A stretch of DNA of 64,000 bases from Burkholderia pyrrocinia (GCF_003330765.1 NZ_CP024903.1:1054001-1118000); one strand, 5' to 3'; shown: positions 25,996-35,689, numbered from the stretch's first letter. The notes: generated by a model not told the origin, from the sequence alone. Translations and numbers: made by a program.

Positions 25996-27330
25996 ATGAC
26001 GACAACCTATCCGCTGCACGATGCATTGACCCGCGCCGAAACGGCGTTCCCCGCCGAGGCCGATGTCGTGATCGCCGGCGCCGGCATCATGGGCTGCGCG
26101 GCCGCGTACTACCTGGGTTTGCGCGGCCTGAAGGCCGTCGTGCTCGACAAGTCGCGCATCGCCGGACAGCAGTCGACGCGCGCATGGGGCTTCGTGCGGC
26201 AGCAGGGCCGCGAAGCCGCCGAGGTGCCGCTGATGATGGCCGGCATGCGAATCTGGGAAGGGTTAGAGGAAACCCTCGGTTTCGATCTCGAATGGCGGCA
26301 GGGCGGCTGTCTCTATATTGCGGACAACGAAACGGACTGGTCGTCGTTCAACGCATGGCTCTCCGTCGCGCGCGAGCACGGGCTCGACACGCGTATGCTG
26401 ACGCGCGCGCAGATCGACGAGCGCGTCAACGGCCTTTCGCCGCAGGCGCGCACGCTCGGCGGGCTGTATACCGCGACCGACGGGCAGGCCGAGCCGCGTC
26501 GCGTGGCCGCGGCGTTCGCCGCGCGTGCCGCCGAGGCCGGTGCGCGCTTCTTCGAAGGGGGCGGCGTGACGGCGATCGAGACGGCTGGCGGCGCGGTCGT
26601 CGGCGTTGCGACCGAGCGTGGCGCGATCCGCACGCGGCGCGTGATCTGCGCGGCCGGCGCGACCAGTTTCCGGCTGCTCGACGGCGTCGGCATCCGCCTG
26701 CCGCAGCAGGCCGTGCGCGGCACCTGCATGCGCACCAGTGTGGTGCCGCCGGTATCTGCGTCGACGCTCTGGGGGCACGGGCTCGGCATCCGGCAGCGCA
26801 AGAGCGGCGCGATCAATCTCGCCGACGACATGCAGGTCGACGTCGACCTGACGCTCGGCCACCTGCGCGGGTTGAGTCTCTTCTGGCCGGAATTCTGGTC
26901 GCAGCGCGACAAATTCCGGCTGCACCTGAATTCGGCCGCGTGGCGCGATGCGCTCGCGCGCATCAACGGTGCGGCCGGGCCGATCGAACCGCGCGATCCG
27001 CAGCCGCAGCCGAATCGCGCGCATGCGCCGCGCGCGCTCGCGAAGCTCAAGGCGATGTTCCCCGCGATGAAGGACGCGCAGATCGTCGAGGCGTGGGCTG
27101 GCCTGATCGACGTGCTGCCCGACGGCATTCCGGTGATCGATGCGCCGGGCACGCCGTCGGGGCTCGCGATCGCGACCGGGTTCTGCGGTCACGGTTTCGC
27201 GATGGGGCCGATCGTCGGCCGGCTGCTCGCCGAATGGATCGACACGGGCGCACCGTCGCTCGACCTGTCGGCGTTTCGCGCGCAGCGCTTCGTCGACGGG
27301 ACGATGGTGCGGCCGCGCAGCATGCTGTGA
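25996..27330 (+). CDS. FAD-dependent DadA/GlcD-like oxidoreductase
   Basis: Flavoprotein of 444 residues in the D-amino-acid oxidase/DadA/sarcosine-oxidase superfamily. It has the FAD dinucleotide motif GAGIMGCAAAYYL near residues 25-37, the RAWGFVRQQGRE active-site-side block, and the C-terminal FAD-contact block TGFCGHGFAMGP (about 393-404). It would oxidise the C-N bond of an amino acid or amine. An AGGA precedes the ATG. It is monocistronic, with the K+ channel gene 83 bases downstream possibly under its own promoter. The amine substrate is not determinable. Confidence 0.87.
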   Translation: MTTTYPLHDALTRAETAFPAEADVVIAGAGIMGCAAAYYLGLRGLKAVVLDKSRIAGQQSTRAWGFVRQQGREAAEVPLMMAGMRIWEGLEETLGFDLEWRQGGCLYIADNETDWSSFNAWLSVAREHGLDTRMLTRAQIDERVNGLSPQARTLGGLYTATDGQAEPRRVAAAFAARAAEAGARFFEGGGVTAIETAGGAVVGVATERGAIRTRRVICAAGATSFRLLDGVGIRLPQQAVRGTCMRTSVVPPVSASTLWGHGLGIRQRKSGAINLADDMQVDVDLTLGHLRGLSLFWPEFWSQRDKFRLHLNSAAWRDALARINGAAGPIEPRDPQPQPNRAHAPRALAKLKAMFPAMKDAQIVEAWAGLIDVLPDGIPVIDAPGTPSGLAIATGFCGHGFAMGPIVGRLLAEWIDTGAPSLDLSAFRAQRFVDGTMVRPRSML

Positions 27331-27413
27331 CGGATGAATCGATGCGATGACGTCGGGTTGATCGACGCCTTCCCATCGTAGAATCGAGCCCGCATCCTTC
27401 AGGAGATTCCCCG

Positions 27414-28508
27414 TTGGCAACGCCCTCCGCCCAGCGCCGCTCGTTGCGCTCCCGTCTGCGTCGTGCCCGCGATCCGTGGCAGGCGCCGCGTGCGCGTACG
27501 CTGTTCACGCGCCCCGCGGCGTCGCCGCGTCGCACGCTGCTGTTCCGCTTCGGCGCGGTCGTGCTGCTGTGCGTGCTCGCGTTCCTCGTGCTGTATCTCG
27601 ATCGCGACGGCCTGCGCGATTCGACCAAGAGCACGCCGATGACCGTCGCCGATCTCGTGTACTTCACGATGGTCACGGTCGCGACGGTCGGCTACGGCGA
27701 CATCGTGCCCGTCACCGCGCGGGCGCGCCTGCTCGATGCGTTCTTCATCGTGCCGATCCGCATCGTCATCTGGTTCATTTTCCTGGGCACGGCGTATCAG
27801 TTCGTGATCCAGCGCGTCGTCGAGGAATTCCGCATGAAACGCCTGCAAAAGCAATTGTCCGATCACATCGTCGTGTGCGGTTATGGCCTGTCGGGGTCGA
27901 TCGCCGTGCGCGAGCTGCTCGAGAGCGGCGTCGATCCCGCGACGATCATCGTGATCGATTCGCAGCAGCAGGCGCTCGAGGCCGCGACGTCGCTCGGCGT
28001 GACGGGGCTGCTCGGCGATCCCGCGCACGAGGATCTGCTGCAGCAGGCGCAGGTGCGCGCGGCGAAGGCCGTGATCATCTCGGTGACCGACGATCCGACC
28101 GCGATCCTGCTGACGCTGTCGGTGCGCAGCATCGCGCCCGAAACGAAGATCGTCGTGCGGATCCAGGAGAACCTGTACCAGCGGCAACTGCGGCAGGCCG
28201 GCGCGGACGTGATCGTGTCGTCGACGAAGATCGGCGCGCTGCTGCTCGCGGATGCGGTGCATAGCCGCTATATCGTGCCGTTCGTGAACGACATGCTGTC
28301 GACGCGCGGCCGCGCGACGCTGATCGAGCGCGAGGCATTACCGCACGAGATCGGCTGCATGACGAACGTCGTGCCCGGCGCGATCGTGGTCGGGCTCGAC
28401 CGGTGCGGGAAGATCCAGTCGTTTTATGAGGACCCGCCGTGCAGGATCGAGGCGGGCGATACGCTGGTCGTGATCCAGTCGGCGCGGATTCCGGATCCGG
28501 ATGTTTGA
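27414..28508 (+). CDS. Two-helix K+ channel with TrkA/RCK domain
   Basis: Voltage-independent potassium channel-like membrane protein of 364 residues. Two membrane helices (about 43-63 and 107-130) flank a pore loop with the K+ selectivity filter TVGYGD (about 90-95). A cytoplasmic RCK/TrkA-N domain begins with VVCGYGLSGS near 146 and a TrkA-C-like domain lies at the end. Layout matches MthK-type and Kch-like channels. The start is a TTG with AGGAG 8 bases upstream; no other start fits. It probably senses a nucleotide or ion to gate K+ flow. Confidence 0.88.
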   Translation: MATPSAQRRSLRSRLRRARDPWQAPRARTLFTRPAASPRRTLLFRFGAVVLLCVLAFLVLYLDRDGLRDSTKSTPMTVADLVYFTMVTVATVGYGDIVPVTARARLLDAFFIVPIRIVIWFIFLGTAYQFVIQRVVEEFRMKRLQKQLSDHIVVCGYGLSGSIAVRELLESGVDPATIIVIDSQQQALEAATSLGVTGLLGDPAHEDLLQQAQVRAAKAVIISVTDDPTAILLTLSVRSIAPETKIVVRIQENLYQRQLRQAGADVIVSSTKIGALLLADAVHSRYIVPFVNDMLSTRGRATLIEREALPHEIGCMTNVVPGAIVVGLDRCGKIQSFYEDPPCRIEAGDTLVVIQSARIPDPDV

Positions 28509-28611
28509 GGGTGTTTTGTTTTTAAAAAATTAAATTACTCAATGTGTTGTGTGCGTGAGTATCGGATGAGTCGTCTTATTTTGTTCGTCGCGTAGGTATC
28601 CGGGAGCAACA

Positions 28612-28948
28612 TCAACCCTTGTCGATCCTCTGACCTGCCTGTCTTCCTCGTTCACGGGTACTTGGCTCTTTCCTGGAATTCGAGAGGAGATCGAATTCCA
28701 TTTTGACCTCGGCCAGTTCGCGTTTGACCTGCGCCAGCTCGGCCTCCATTTCCGTCAGTGGCTTCTCGTGCCGACCGACATCTTTCAGCTTGCCGGCCCT
28801 CGCCGCGCGCACCCGGTTTGCCAGCGTCTTGATTGGGATCGACAGCCGCCGCGACGCTTCCGACACCCCAACATCTTCAGTCAACGCCAGCTTGACCGCT
28901 TCGTCCACGAAGCTCCTTCGTATAGACCGCTCTTGGAATTCGATTCAT
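28612..28948 (-). pseudogene. IS3-family transposase orfA remnant
   Basis: Truncated and frameshifted OrfA of an IS3-type insertion sequence. From the ATG at 28948 it reads MNRIPRAVYTKE, then one extra base at 28912 shifts the frame; the continuation FVDEAVKLALTEDVGVSEAS with SIPIKTLANRVRAARAGKLKDV is a typical OrfA helix-turn-helix. A leucine-zipper-like heptad region (ELAQVKRELAEVKMEF) follows. The usual C-terminal end is replaced by unrelated residues and no orfB is present. I could not identify terminal inverted repeats. It marks an old insertion at the left edge of the hyu/liv catabolic block. Confidence 0.78.
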
Positions 28949-29143
28949 GCATGCCTCCGTTTCTCGATTTTACGAAACGTTGGCTTCTTTTTTTCGACCG
29001 CCCTCGGTCGTTCATTGACGGCATTACTGTGGAATGCTCGCGGTTCAGGCGGTCGCCTACCGCGCGAATGTCTCGAATTCCGCCCACCTCCCTAGCAATC
29101 TCCCCTGAGGGAAACCCTTACCATGGGTGATATTTTGAGTTGT

Positions 29144-29153
29144 TGACATATGA
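29144..29153 (+). promoter_or_regulatory. TGACATATGA shared motif upstream of solute-binding protein
   Basis: TGACATATGA, followed immediately by TGACGTCTCAC. Both pieces recur in the hyuA/livH divergent region, and the first also upstream of the gntR-like gene. Likely a binding site of that GntR regulator. Confidence 0.5.
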
Positions 29154-29348
29154 CGTCTCACCTAATACCTTGGCGTCTGAGCTGCCCGGCGCGGCTTGAT
29201 TTTGGGCTCGCCAATCCACGCCAACTTGGCGTCGCGGAATGGCGGAACCGTCTCCGTCCGGCCTGTATGCGACGCGTCGATGAGCATTTGTCTGATCAAG
29301 TGTGTCGATGTGGCGGCGTTGGCCTCGTCAAACTCATAGAGGTGTCAA

Positions 29349-30521
29349 ATGAAGATTTCGTTTTCCATAAAGCACATTGCGATGGCGGCGTCGTTGGCTG
29401 CAACCGGGCTGATGTTTAGCCAACTGGCCAGTGCTGCAGATGTCACGATCGGATTCGCCGCACCACTGACCGGAGCCTCGGCACATTACGGGGTCGACCT
29501 GAAGCGAGGCGTTGAGCTGGCGATCGATGACGCGAATGCGAAAAAGCTCGTGATCGGCGGTCAGCCTGTGCGCTTTGTCCTGGATGCGGAGGATGACCAA
29601 GGTGACCCGCGGATGGGGTCGCAAGTCGCGCAGAAACTGGTGGACTCCAAGGTCGCCGGCATCGTCGGGCATTTCAACTCGGGCACCAGCGTGCCTGCCT
29701 CGCGGATCTACTACAACGCCGGAATTCCGATGGTCTCGCCGACGGCGACCAATCCGACACTGACGTCGCAAGGCTTCAATACCGTGTTTCGCGTGACGAA
29801 TTCGGACGCCCAGATGGGACAGCTTGCCGGCCATTCGGCCGTTGGGGCACTCAAGGGCAAAAGCATTGCGGTAATGGACGATCGCACCGCGTTCGGCCAG
29901 GGCATGGCCGACGAGTTCGTCAAGGGCGTGAAGGCTGCGGGCGGCAATGTCGTTGACCGCGAATTCACGACCGATAAGGCGGTGGATTTCCGCGCGCAGC
30001 TGACCCGGATTAAGTCGTTCAATCCGGACGTGGTCTTCTGGGCGGGGCTGGACCAGCAGGCCGGCATGGTGATGAAGCAGATGCGCCAGTTGGGCATCCG
30101 GGCGACGATGTTAGGTGGTGGCAGCTTCGAAAACGACACGTTCCTGAAAGTGGCGGGCGAGAGTGCCGAAGGTGCCATGTCCTGGGACTACGGTGTGCCG
30201 CTGACCAAGCTCAAGGCAGGCAAGGCATTCGACCAGAAAATGAAGGCCAAGTACAACGAGGGTGTCGTTGCCTATTCGCCGTCCGCGTATGACGCGACCT
30301 GGGTGCTGATTAATGCGATGCAGAAGGCGAATTCGACCGATCCCAAGGTCTATGCGCCGCTCATCAAATCGGTGTCGTTCGAAGGCGTGTCCGGAAACAT
30401 CGCGTTCATGCCGAACGGTGACATGAAGGATCCCGCTGCGACGTTCTACAAGGTGATCGGCGGAAAGTGGGTGCCGCAAGCCATTGCGACCGGCGACAAG
30501 GTCGAACCGATCAAAAACTGA
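29349..30521 (+). CDS. LivJ-like branched-chain-type ABC substrate-binding protein
   Basis: Periplasmic ligand-binding protein of 390 residues with a Sec signal peptide (cleavage after QLASA). Mature sequence opens with the family's VTIGFAAPLTGASAHYG, then GIVGHFNSGTSVPAS near residue 105, and PSAYDATWVLINAM near 310. It captures amino-acid-like or amide-like solutes for an ABC permease. A livHMGF operon lacking its own binding-protein gene lies 11 kb away, and a TGACATATGA site is shared with that operon's promoter region, so this is its likely partner. A porin gene follows on the same strand. Ligand unknown. Confidence 0.88.
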   Translation: MKISFSIKHIAMAASLAATGLMFSQLASAADVTIGFAAPLTGASAHYGVDLKRGVELAIDDANAKKLVIGGQPVRFVLDAEDDQGDPRMGSQVAQKLVDSKVAGIVGHFNSGTSVPASRIYYNAGIPMVSPTATNPTLTSQGFNTVFRVTNSDAQMGQLAGHSAVGALKGKSIAVMDDRTAFGQGMADEFVKGVKAAGGNVVDREFTTDKAVDFRAQLTRIKSFNPDVVFWAGLDQQAGMVMKQMRQLGIRATMLGGGSFENDTFLKVAGESAEGAMSWDYGVPLTKLKAGKAFDQKMKAKYNEGVVAYSPSAYDATWVLINAMQKANSTDPKVYAPLIKSVSFEGVSGNIAFMPNGDMKDPAATFYKVIGGKWVPQAIATGDKVEPIKN

Positions 30522-30638
30522 CAGAATCGTTTCAGTAAGGGTAGCACTTCGATGCGACGGTCCGACGCGCGCTGACGCCGATTCTCACACGCGAGCAATT
30601 GGCCGCAATACAAACGAAACAGGGGTTTGGAAGAAAAA

Positions 30639-31769
30639 ATGAGGAATCCATATTTAAGACTGGCGGCGATTTCCGCAGGCGTGCTCGCCTCGCATGCGTA
30701 CGCGCAAAGCACGGTCACGCTGTACGGCATCGTCGATACGGGGTTGATGTACGTCCATAACAGCGGTGGGAAATCGACGCAACTGATGATGGCAAGCGGA
30801 ACAGAATCGGGATCGCGCTGGGGGCTGAAGGGCAGCGAAGACCTTGGCGGCGGCCTGAAGGCGATTTTCCAGATCGAGAACGGATTCAGTTCGACATCGG
30901 GCAGCCTCGGTCAAGGCGGGCGCATGTTCGGTCGACAGGCCTACGTCGGGCTTTCCAGCGGTTGGGGTGCTGTGACGCTCGGCCGCCAGTACGATCCGCT
31001 CATCGATCTCGTGCAGCCAGTGCAGGGCGACAACTACCTCGGCGGGTTCTTTTCGTCGCCAGGCGATATCGACAACGCCGACAACAGCGTTCGCGTGAAC
31101 AACGCCATCAAGTGGTCGAGCCCGAACTGGTCCGGCTTGCAGTTCGCCGCGATGTATTCGTTCGGGGGCGTCGCAGGTGCGGTCGGCTCTGGCCAGACAT
31201 ACAGCGGTGCGGCCGCGTATACCAACGGTCCGCTTGCGGTGGCTGCAGGCTTCCTGCACGTCGACAATGGCAACGGCTCGGTGGCGCAACGGGCGAAGAC
31301 CTCGGCGGACTCGCTGTTCAACAGCAGTGTCAACGCAGCGTATGCTTCCGCGCGCTCCGTCAACATCGCGCGTGCGGCCGGCCGGTATACGCTTGGCGCA
31401 TTCACGCTAGGCGGTTATTACAGTTACTCGCAATACAACCCGGATGCGTCATCGGCGTTCAGGCGTTCCGAGAAATACCACAACGGCTCGGTCTATGGGG
31501 TCTGGCAGGTCACGCCGGCGCTGTTGACCGAAGTCGGCTACAACTACCTGCGGTCGTTGGGCGATTCGTCGGCGAAATACCACCAGTTCAGCATCGGGGC
31601 CGACTACAACCTGAGCAAGCGCACGGACGTCTATACGGTTGCGTCATACGGGCATGCGACGGGCGAGAATGGCGCCGGCGCGGCACAGGCCGTGATCGGG
31701 TCGATGGACATCGATGCCGGCAAGCGTTCTCAAGCGATCGTGACGGTGGGGCTGCGTCACCGGTTCTGA
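30639..31769 (+). CDS. Gram-negative (OmpC-like) porin
   Basis: Outer-membrane trimeric beta-barrel porin of 376 residues of the Burkholderia OmpC-like group. It has a signal peptide (cleavage after SHAYA), the N-terminal STVTLYGIVDTGLMY strand, GSRWGLKGSEDLGGGLKAIF near residues 58-77, and a C-terminal LRHRF ending in the Phe needed for BAM assembly. The ATG is preceded by GGAAG. It follows the binding-protein gene by about 115 bases and is likely co-regulated, giving outer-membrane entry for the same nutrient. A strong terminator follows it. Confidence 0.92.
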   Translation: MRNPYLRLAAISAGVLASHAYAQSTVTLYGIVDTGLMYVHNSGGKSTQLMMASGTESGSRWGLKGSEDLGGGLKAIFQIENGFSSTSGSLGQGGRMFGRQAYVGLSSGWGAVTLGRQYDPLIDLVQPVQGDNYLGGFFSSPGDIDNADNSVRVNNAIKWSSPNWSGLQFAAMYSFGGVAGAVGSGQTYSGAAAYTNGPLAVAAGFLHVDNGNGSVAQRAKTSADSLFNSSVNAAYASARSVNIARAAGRYTLGAFTLGGYYSYSQYNPDASSAFRRSEKYHNGSVYGVWQVTPALLTEVGYNYLRSLGDSSAKYHQFSIGADYNLSKRTDVYTVASYGHATGENGAGAAQAVIGSMDIDAGKRSQAIVTVGLRHRF

Positions 31770-31806
31770 CACCGCGCTTCCAACGACGTCCTCCGGACGA
31801 CATGAA

Positions 31807-31845
31807 CGGCTCCCGGGCGAGTGGTCCGGGAGCCGCTTTTTCTTT
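31807..31845 (+). terminator. Rho-independent terminator after porin gene
   Basis: A 10-base-pair perfect stem (CGGCTCCCGG with CCGGGAGCCG), 9-base loop, and then a T-rich tail. It lies downstream of the porin stop. Confidence 0.9.
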
Positions 31846-31991
31846 ATGCCGACTTCAGGGAAAGTATCCCGACATCCGTGCATTGGATGCCGCGGACGAT
31901 CGGCGCCCGCGTGATGCATCCGCTCATGGTGGTCGTTCTCGCGCGTGTCTATACCTCGTCCGTACCGAATGAGGGCCCGCGAGTCTCTGGC

Positions 31992-32744
31992 TTACTCCGA
32001 GCGTGCGCTCGTCAAATGATGGTAGCGCTCGAGGCTTTCGTTGAGATGGCGTCGCATCGCGCGGCGGGCGCCGCTCTCATCCTGGTTCTCGATGGCTTCG
32101 AGGATGTCGCCGTGTTCTCTTTGAATGCGCTTAATGTACGTCTTGCGCTCTTTCAGATTCGCTTTCGCGTGCTTCAATCGCAGATCGCCGATGATTTCCT
32201 GGCCCAGCGACCGCAAGATCGACACGAAATGGGGGTTCTCCGAGCACGTTGCGACCGCCAGGTGGAATTCGAAGTCCGCGCGAGCGCATTCGGCGTCGTT
32301 GTCGATCGCGACGATCTCCATCCGTGCATAGACTTCCTTGAGCGCCTTCAGGTGCGGCTCCGATCGCCGGCGGGCCGCATAAGCAGCGCCTTCCGTTTCG
32401 ACCCCGGTCCGCAGCTCGAGCACATGCATGGAGTTATTCAGCGTGGTCGAATCGATGAAATTCAGCTCCGATGCCTGATCGGTTTCATCGGCAACGAACA
32501 CGCCAACGCCGTGGCGGGCGATCAGGCGGCGACCAAGCTTGAGCGACGCGACTGCTTCGCGAATGACGGTCCGGCTGACGCCGAATTCGGAACAAAGTTC
32601 GGGCTCGGTCGGCAATTTGGAGCCGCGAGGGTATTCCCCGCGGTCGATCTTGTCGTTCAGCGCCTGAATGACGAGTTCAGTCAGGCTGCGGCGCCGGCCA
32701 GAGCTGGCGGCATTCTTTAGGAGAGTTTCAGCGTCCAGAGACAT
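31992..32744 (-). CDS. GntR/FadR-family regulator of the hyu-liv block
   Basis: Transcription factor of 250 residues with an N-terminal winged helix-turn-helix at about 20-85 (LPTEPELCSEFGVSRTVIREAV) and an all-helical FCD ligand-binding domain from about 95, typical of the FadR subgroup that senses small carboxylates. I chose the ATG MSLDAETLL because a GGAG lies 8-9 bases before it. It lies downstream of, and on the same strand as, the hyu operon. TGACATATTA upstream of its start and TGACATATGA upstream of the binding-protein gene and hyuA/livH suggest it controls all three and itself. Confidence 0.88.
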   Translation of the reverse strand: MSLDAETLLKNAASSGRRRSLTELVIQALNDKIDRGEYPRGSKLPTEPELCSEFGVSRTVIREAVASLKLGRRLIARHGVGVFVADETDQASELNFIDSTTLNNSMHVLELRTGVETEGAAYAARRRSEPHLKALKEVYARMEIVAIDNDAECARADFEFHLAVATCSENPHFVSILRSLGQEIIGDLRLKHAKANLKERKTYIKRIQREHGDILEAIENQDESGARRAMRRHLNESLERYHHLTSARSE

Positions 32745-32839
32745 TCCGTGTGCTCCACACAGGATAGGAAGGCTCTGCAATTGACGGATGCAGGCATACC
32801 GCGCCGGCGCCCGGTTGTCCTTGTGTGACCTGCGCCGTA

Positions 32840-32849
32840 TGACATATTA
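32840..32849. promoter_or_regulatory. TGACATATTA motif upstream of gntR
   Basis: TGACATATTA in an A/T-rich stretch about 95 bases upstream of the GntR-type gene; it matches the motif at the solute-binding protein and hyuA/livH promoters (TGACATATKA). Autoregulation is plausible. Confidence 0.45.
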
Positions 32850-32929
32850 TGACTTTAGCATACTCGCAGGTGTCGCCGGCGCCCGCCCTGCCGACTCGGG
32901 CGAGGCGAGCGCCGGTTCTTTGACTTACG

Positions 32930-33682
32930 TCATGCGTAAATATAGCCGCCGCTGACGATCACGTTCTCGCCGGTCGCATAGGTGTTGCGGCTGCTTGCCA
33001 TCATCACCACCCACTGCGCGATTTCCTCGGGTTCCGCGGCCCGGCCGAGCGGGTTGGCCGCTGCGAGTTCGCCGAGGAAGCCGAGCTTTTTCGCGCGCTC
33101 GGTTGCGAAGCCTGCCGGTGCGACGGAGTTGACCAGGATGCCGTCCTTCGCGACTTCTTCAGCGAACGACTTGGTCAGGCTGACGACGGCGGCCTTCGTG
33201 GCGGCATAGTGTCCGTTTTGCGGATGCGCCTTGAACGCGTCGACCGACGTGATGTTCACGATGCGGCCCGCCACGTGCGCTTCAACCTTCGGGCGCGTGC
33301 GCATGTGCTCGATCGCGGCAACCATCATGTGATAGGTACCCTTGATGTTGACTGCGTTTTCGAGATCCCATTCGTCATCCGAAATTTCCAGCAGCGGCCG
33401 ACGCGGATAGATTGCCGCGCTGTTAACGAGGCAGTCCACGCGGCCGAGGGCTTCGAGCGCCTGCTTGAACACGGCATGGGCGGAATCCCGGCGCGTGATG
33501 TCGCCTTCGGCACCGAAGACCCGGTGGCCTTCTGCCGTCAGGTTACGGACGGTTTCTTCGAGCAGGGGACCGTTCTTGTCGACGAGTGCGATACGCTCGG
33601 CGCCGTCGGCCAGCATCAATTTTGCGACGGACAGACCGAGGCCGGATGCGCCCCCGACGATTACAACGCGTTGATTCTTCAT
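32930..33682 (-). CDS. SDR-family dehydrogenase (hyu operon)
   Basis: Classical short-chain dehydrogenase of 250 residues. It has the cofactor loop GGASGLGLS at residues 10-18, the NSAAIY motif near 87, catalytic Ser in [13 protein letters not shown] (about 158-162), and a C-terminal [11 protein letters not shown] end typical of FabG-like members. Last gene of the HyuA-HyuB-epimerase-flavoprotein-SDR-SDR run on the minus strand, 32 bases after the second SDR. It probably oxidises a hydroxyl of the pathway intermediate. NAD versus NADP preference and substrate are unknown. Confidence 0.9.
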   Translation of the reverse strand: MKNQRVVIVGGASGLGLSVAKLMLADGAERIALVDKNGPLLEETVRNLTAEGHRVFGAEGDITRRDSAHAVFKQALEALGRVDCLVNSAAIYPRRPLLEISDDEWDLENAVNIKGTYHMMVAAIEHMRTRPKVEAHVAGRIVNITSVDAFKAHPQNGHYAATKAAVVSLTKSFAEEVAKDGILVNSVAPAGFATERAKKLGFLGELAAANPLGRAAEPEEIAQWVVMMASSRNTYATGENVIVSGGYIYA

Positions 33683-33714
33683 GATTCAGATTTCTCCATT
33701 CCGAAAGACGGTGA

Positions 33715-34455
33715 CTAGCTGACCGACACGATTTGCGAACCGCCCGCCGCCTGGTCCGTCGGGAACACTTCCATCCTCGATACGTCGACGTAGTCGGGAA
33801 GCGCGATGGCGGTTGCGATCAGCTCGGCGATGTGTTCCGGCTGAATCGAGCGATACGCGTCGTACAATTTCTCGTTCGCGCCGGCCTCGCCGAGTGCGGT
33901 GCGATACAGGCTCGTCTGCACCCGGCCCGGCGCGATCTCGGTCACGCGAACCTTGCTGCCGAGCAGGTCGCAGCGCAGCGAGTCGCAGAACATGCTGATC
34001 GCGGCCTTCGTGGCGCCGTACACCGCGGTGTTCGGATGCGGAAAACGGCCGGCGCTGGAGCCGATGAAGAACAGGTGGCCGCGCTTTCGCTTCAGCATGC
34101 CGTCGAGGGACATTTGCGCGATGCGCAGCGGTGCCCGCAGATTGACGTCGATCATGCGGTCGATGTCGTTCGGCGAACATTCGCCGAATTTCGCGATTGC
34201 CGGCAGAAGCCCGGCGTTGTTGACGACCACGTCGATCTCGACGCGGTTGAACAACTCCTGCAGCGGTGACGTGTCCTGCAAATCCACCGCAATAGGCGTT
34301 GCGCCGCATTCTTTCGCCAGCGCGTCGAGCGCAACGGCGTCACGCCCGAGCGCATAGACTTTCAAACCTTCCTTGGCCAGCCGGTGTGCGATCGCACGTC
34401 CGATGCCACTCGATGCGCCGGTGACGAGCGCAACTTTGTACGGTTGAGCATTCAT
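33715..34455 (-). CDS. YdfG-like SDR-family dehydrogenase (hyu operon)
   Basis: Short-chain dehydrogenase of 246 residues. TGASSGIG lies at residues 14-21, NNAG near 83, catalytic Ser in GSSAGRF (near 134) and YGATK (about 145-149). The C-terminal half (GRVQTSLYRTAL and the later ELIATAIALPDYVDVSRMEVFPT) resembles the YdfG group that oxidises 3-hydroxy acids such as serine or 3-hydroxypropionate. Fifth gene of the hyu operon, 37 bases downstream of the flavoprotein gene. The hydroxy-acid role is a hint from family, not demonstrated. Confidence 0.9.
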   Translation of the reverse strand: MNAQPYKVALVTGASSGIGRAIAHRLAKEGLKVYALGRDAVALDALAKECGATPIAVDLQDTSPLQELFNRVEIDVVVNNAGLLPAIAKFGECSPNDIDRMIDVNLRAPLRIAQMSLDGMLKRKRGHLFFIGSSAGRFPHPNTAVYGATKAAISMFCDSLRCDLLGSKVRVTEIAPGRVQTSLYRTALGEAGANEKLYDAYRSIQPEHIAELIATAIALPDYVDVSRMEVFPTDQAAGGSQIVSVS

Positions 34456-34492
34456 GGTCTTGCCTTTCGTTGTTCCGTATATCCGGGCGAAT

Positions 34493-35689
34493 TCAAATCA
34501 CGCCTTCCTCGAGGAACGGCCGATTCTCGACGACGCGCTCATAGCCCAGCGGCCCGAGATCGAGCGACCGGTATTCGCCATAGGTGATCAGCTCGCTGAG
34601 GCCGCGGCCGATCGCAGGCGATTGCTGCAGTCCATGGCCGCTGAAGCCGTTGGCGAACAGGAAATTCGTGACCTCGGGGTGCGGTCCGATGATGGCGTTG
34701 TGGTCTAGCACGCAAAAATCGTAGTGCCCCGCCCAGGCGTTGACGACCTTGATGGCTTCGAATGCCGGGATGCGTTCAGCGAGCGCGGGCCAGATCATTT
34801 CCTCGAATTCCGAGTGAATGACGTCGAAGTCGTTGACGTCCGCGAGCGGATCCGGATCCGGATAGCAACCCGTCAGATAGTATTTGCCTTCCGGTCGAAA
34901 GAAGATCCCCGTCGTGTCGATCGTGAGCGGCACCGTACCCGTGAGCGGCGTGCGGCAGTCGAACACGAAGAGGCACCGTTTGCGCGGTTCGACGGGAATG
35001 TCCAGGCCCGCGAGTCGGGCCATCGCCGGCCCGCGCGTGCCGGCGGCATTGACTATCAGGCCGCATCCGATCGTCTCGCCGCTCTTGAGTTTCACGCCGG
35101 TGATGCGCGATCCCTCGCGGACGAGTTCGACCACCTCGTTCTCGATGTACTCGATGCCGAGCGAACGCGCCTTGCGGCGCATGCCCTGGAGCAGGCCGTA
35201 GCTGTCGAACCAGCCTTCGCCGCTTTGCCCGTAAACGCCGTTAACCAGTTGATCCGTGTTGAGCCACGGGAAGCGCTGTTTGAGCTGTTCCGGATCGAGC
35301 AGCACGACATCGGCACTGTTTTCCCGCTGCGTCTGATAGTTGCGCTCGAACATCGGCGCACCGGCCGCATCGCCGAGATACAGGTAGCCGTTTTCCTTGA
35401 AGCCGAGTTCCGGCGCATCGCCGTCGACCTCGACGAGTTCATGGAAATTGCGAATGAACTCCGTCCCGAACTGCGAGATCCTGATATTCAGCGGATTCGA
35501 AAACTGCTGCCGAATCGATGCACTCGACAAAGCCGTCGCGGACTGGGCGTAGGTCCAATCGCGTTCGACGACGAGCACCGAGCCATTGAAGTCGGGATTC
35601 TTCGCGAGGAAATACGCCGTTGCGCTCCCGACTACGGCGCCACCCACGATGATCACGTCATAGTGAGTCTTTGTTACTTGCTGTGCCAT
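34493..35689 (-). CDS. FOXRED1-like FAD-dependent oxidoreductase (hyu operon)
   Basis: Flavoprotein of 398 residues in the D-amino-acid-oxidase superfamily with the FAD motif VGGAVVGSATAYFL near residues 15-28. The RQQFSNPLNIRISQFG block (near 60-75) and the C-terminal ANGFSGHGLQQSPAIG block resemble the FOXRED1/sarcosine-dehydrogenase-like branch. Such enzymes oxidise secondary or tertiary amines and many pass electrons to ETF, and etfBA lie in the same gene block. The ATG at 35689 has GGAAGG upstream. It fits oxidation of an N-substituted amino acid released by the HyuAB amidase. Confidence 0.88.
   Translation of the reverse strand: MAQQVTKTHYDVIIVGGAVVGSATAYFLAKNPDFNGSVLVVERDWTYAQSATALSSASIRQQFSNPLNIRISQFGTEFIRNFHELVEVDGDAPELGFKENGYLYLGDAAGAPMFERNYQTQRENSADVVLLDPEQLKQRFPWLNTDQLVNGVYGQSGEGWFDSYGLLQGMRRKARSLGIEYIENEVVELVREGSRITGVKLKSGETIGCGLIVNAAGTRGPAMARLAGLDIPVEPRKRCLFVFDCRTPLTGTVPLTIDTTGIFFRPEGKYYLTGCYPDPDPLADVNDFDVIHSEFEEMIWPALAERIPAFEAIKVVNAWAGHYDFCVLDHNAIIGPHPEVTNFLFANGFSGHGLQQSPAIGRGLSELITYGEYRSLDLGPLGYERVVENRPFLEEGVI

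Larger units (their letters stand above)
28509..29348. other. A/T-richer junction with IS remnant and livJ upstream region
   Basis: About 840 bases between the channel gene and the solute-binding protein gene. The first 100 bases are A/T-rich. The middle holds a frameshifted IS3 orfA (listed separately). The remainder holds no credible gene. A TGACATATGA site lies near the right end, about 200 bases before the binding-protein start. Confidence 0.6.
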
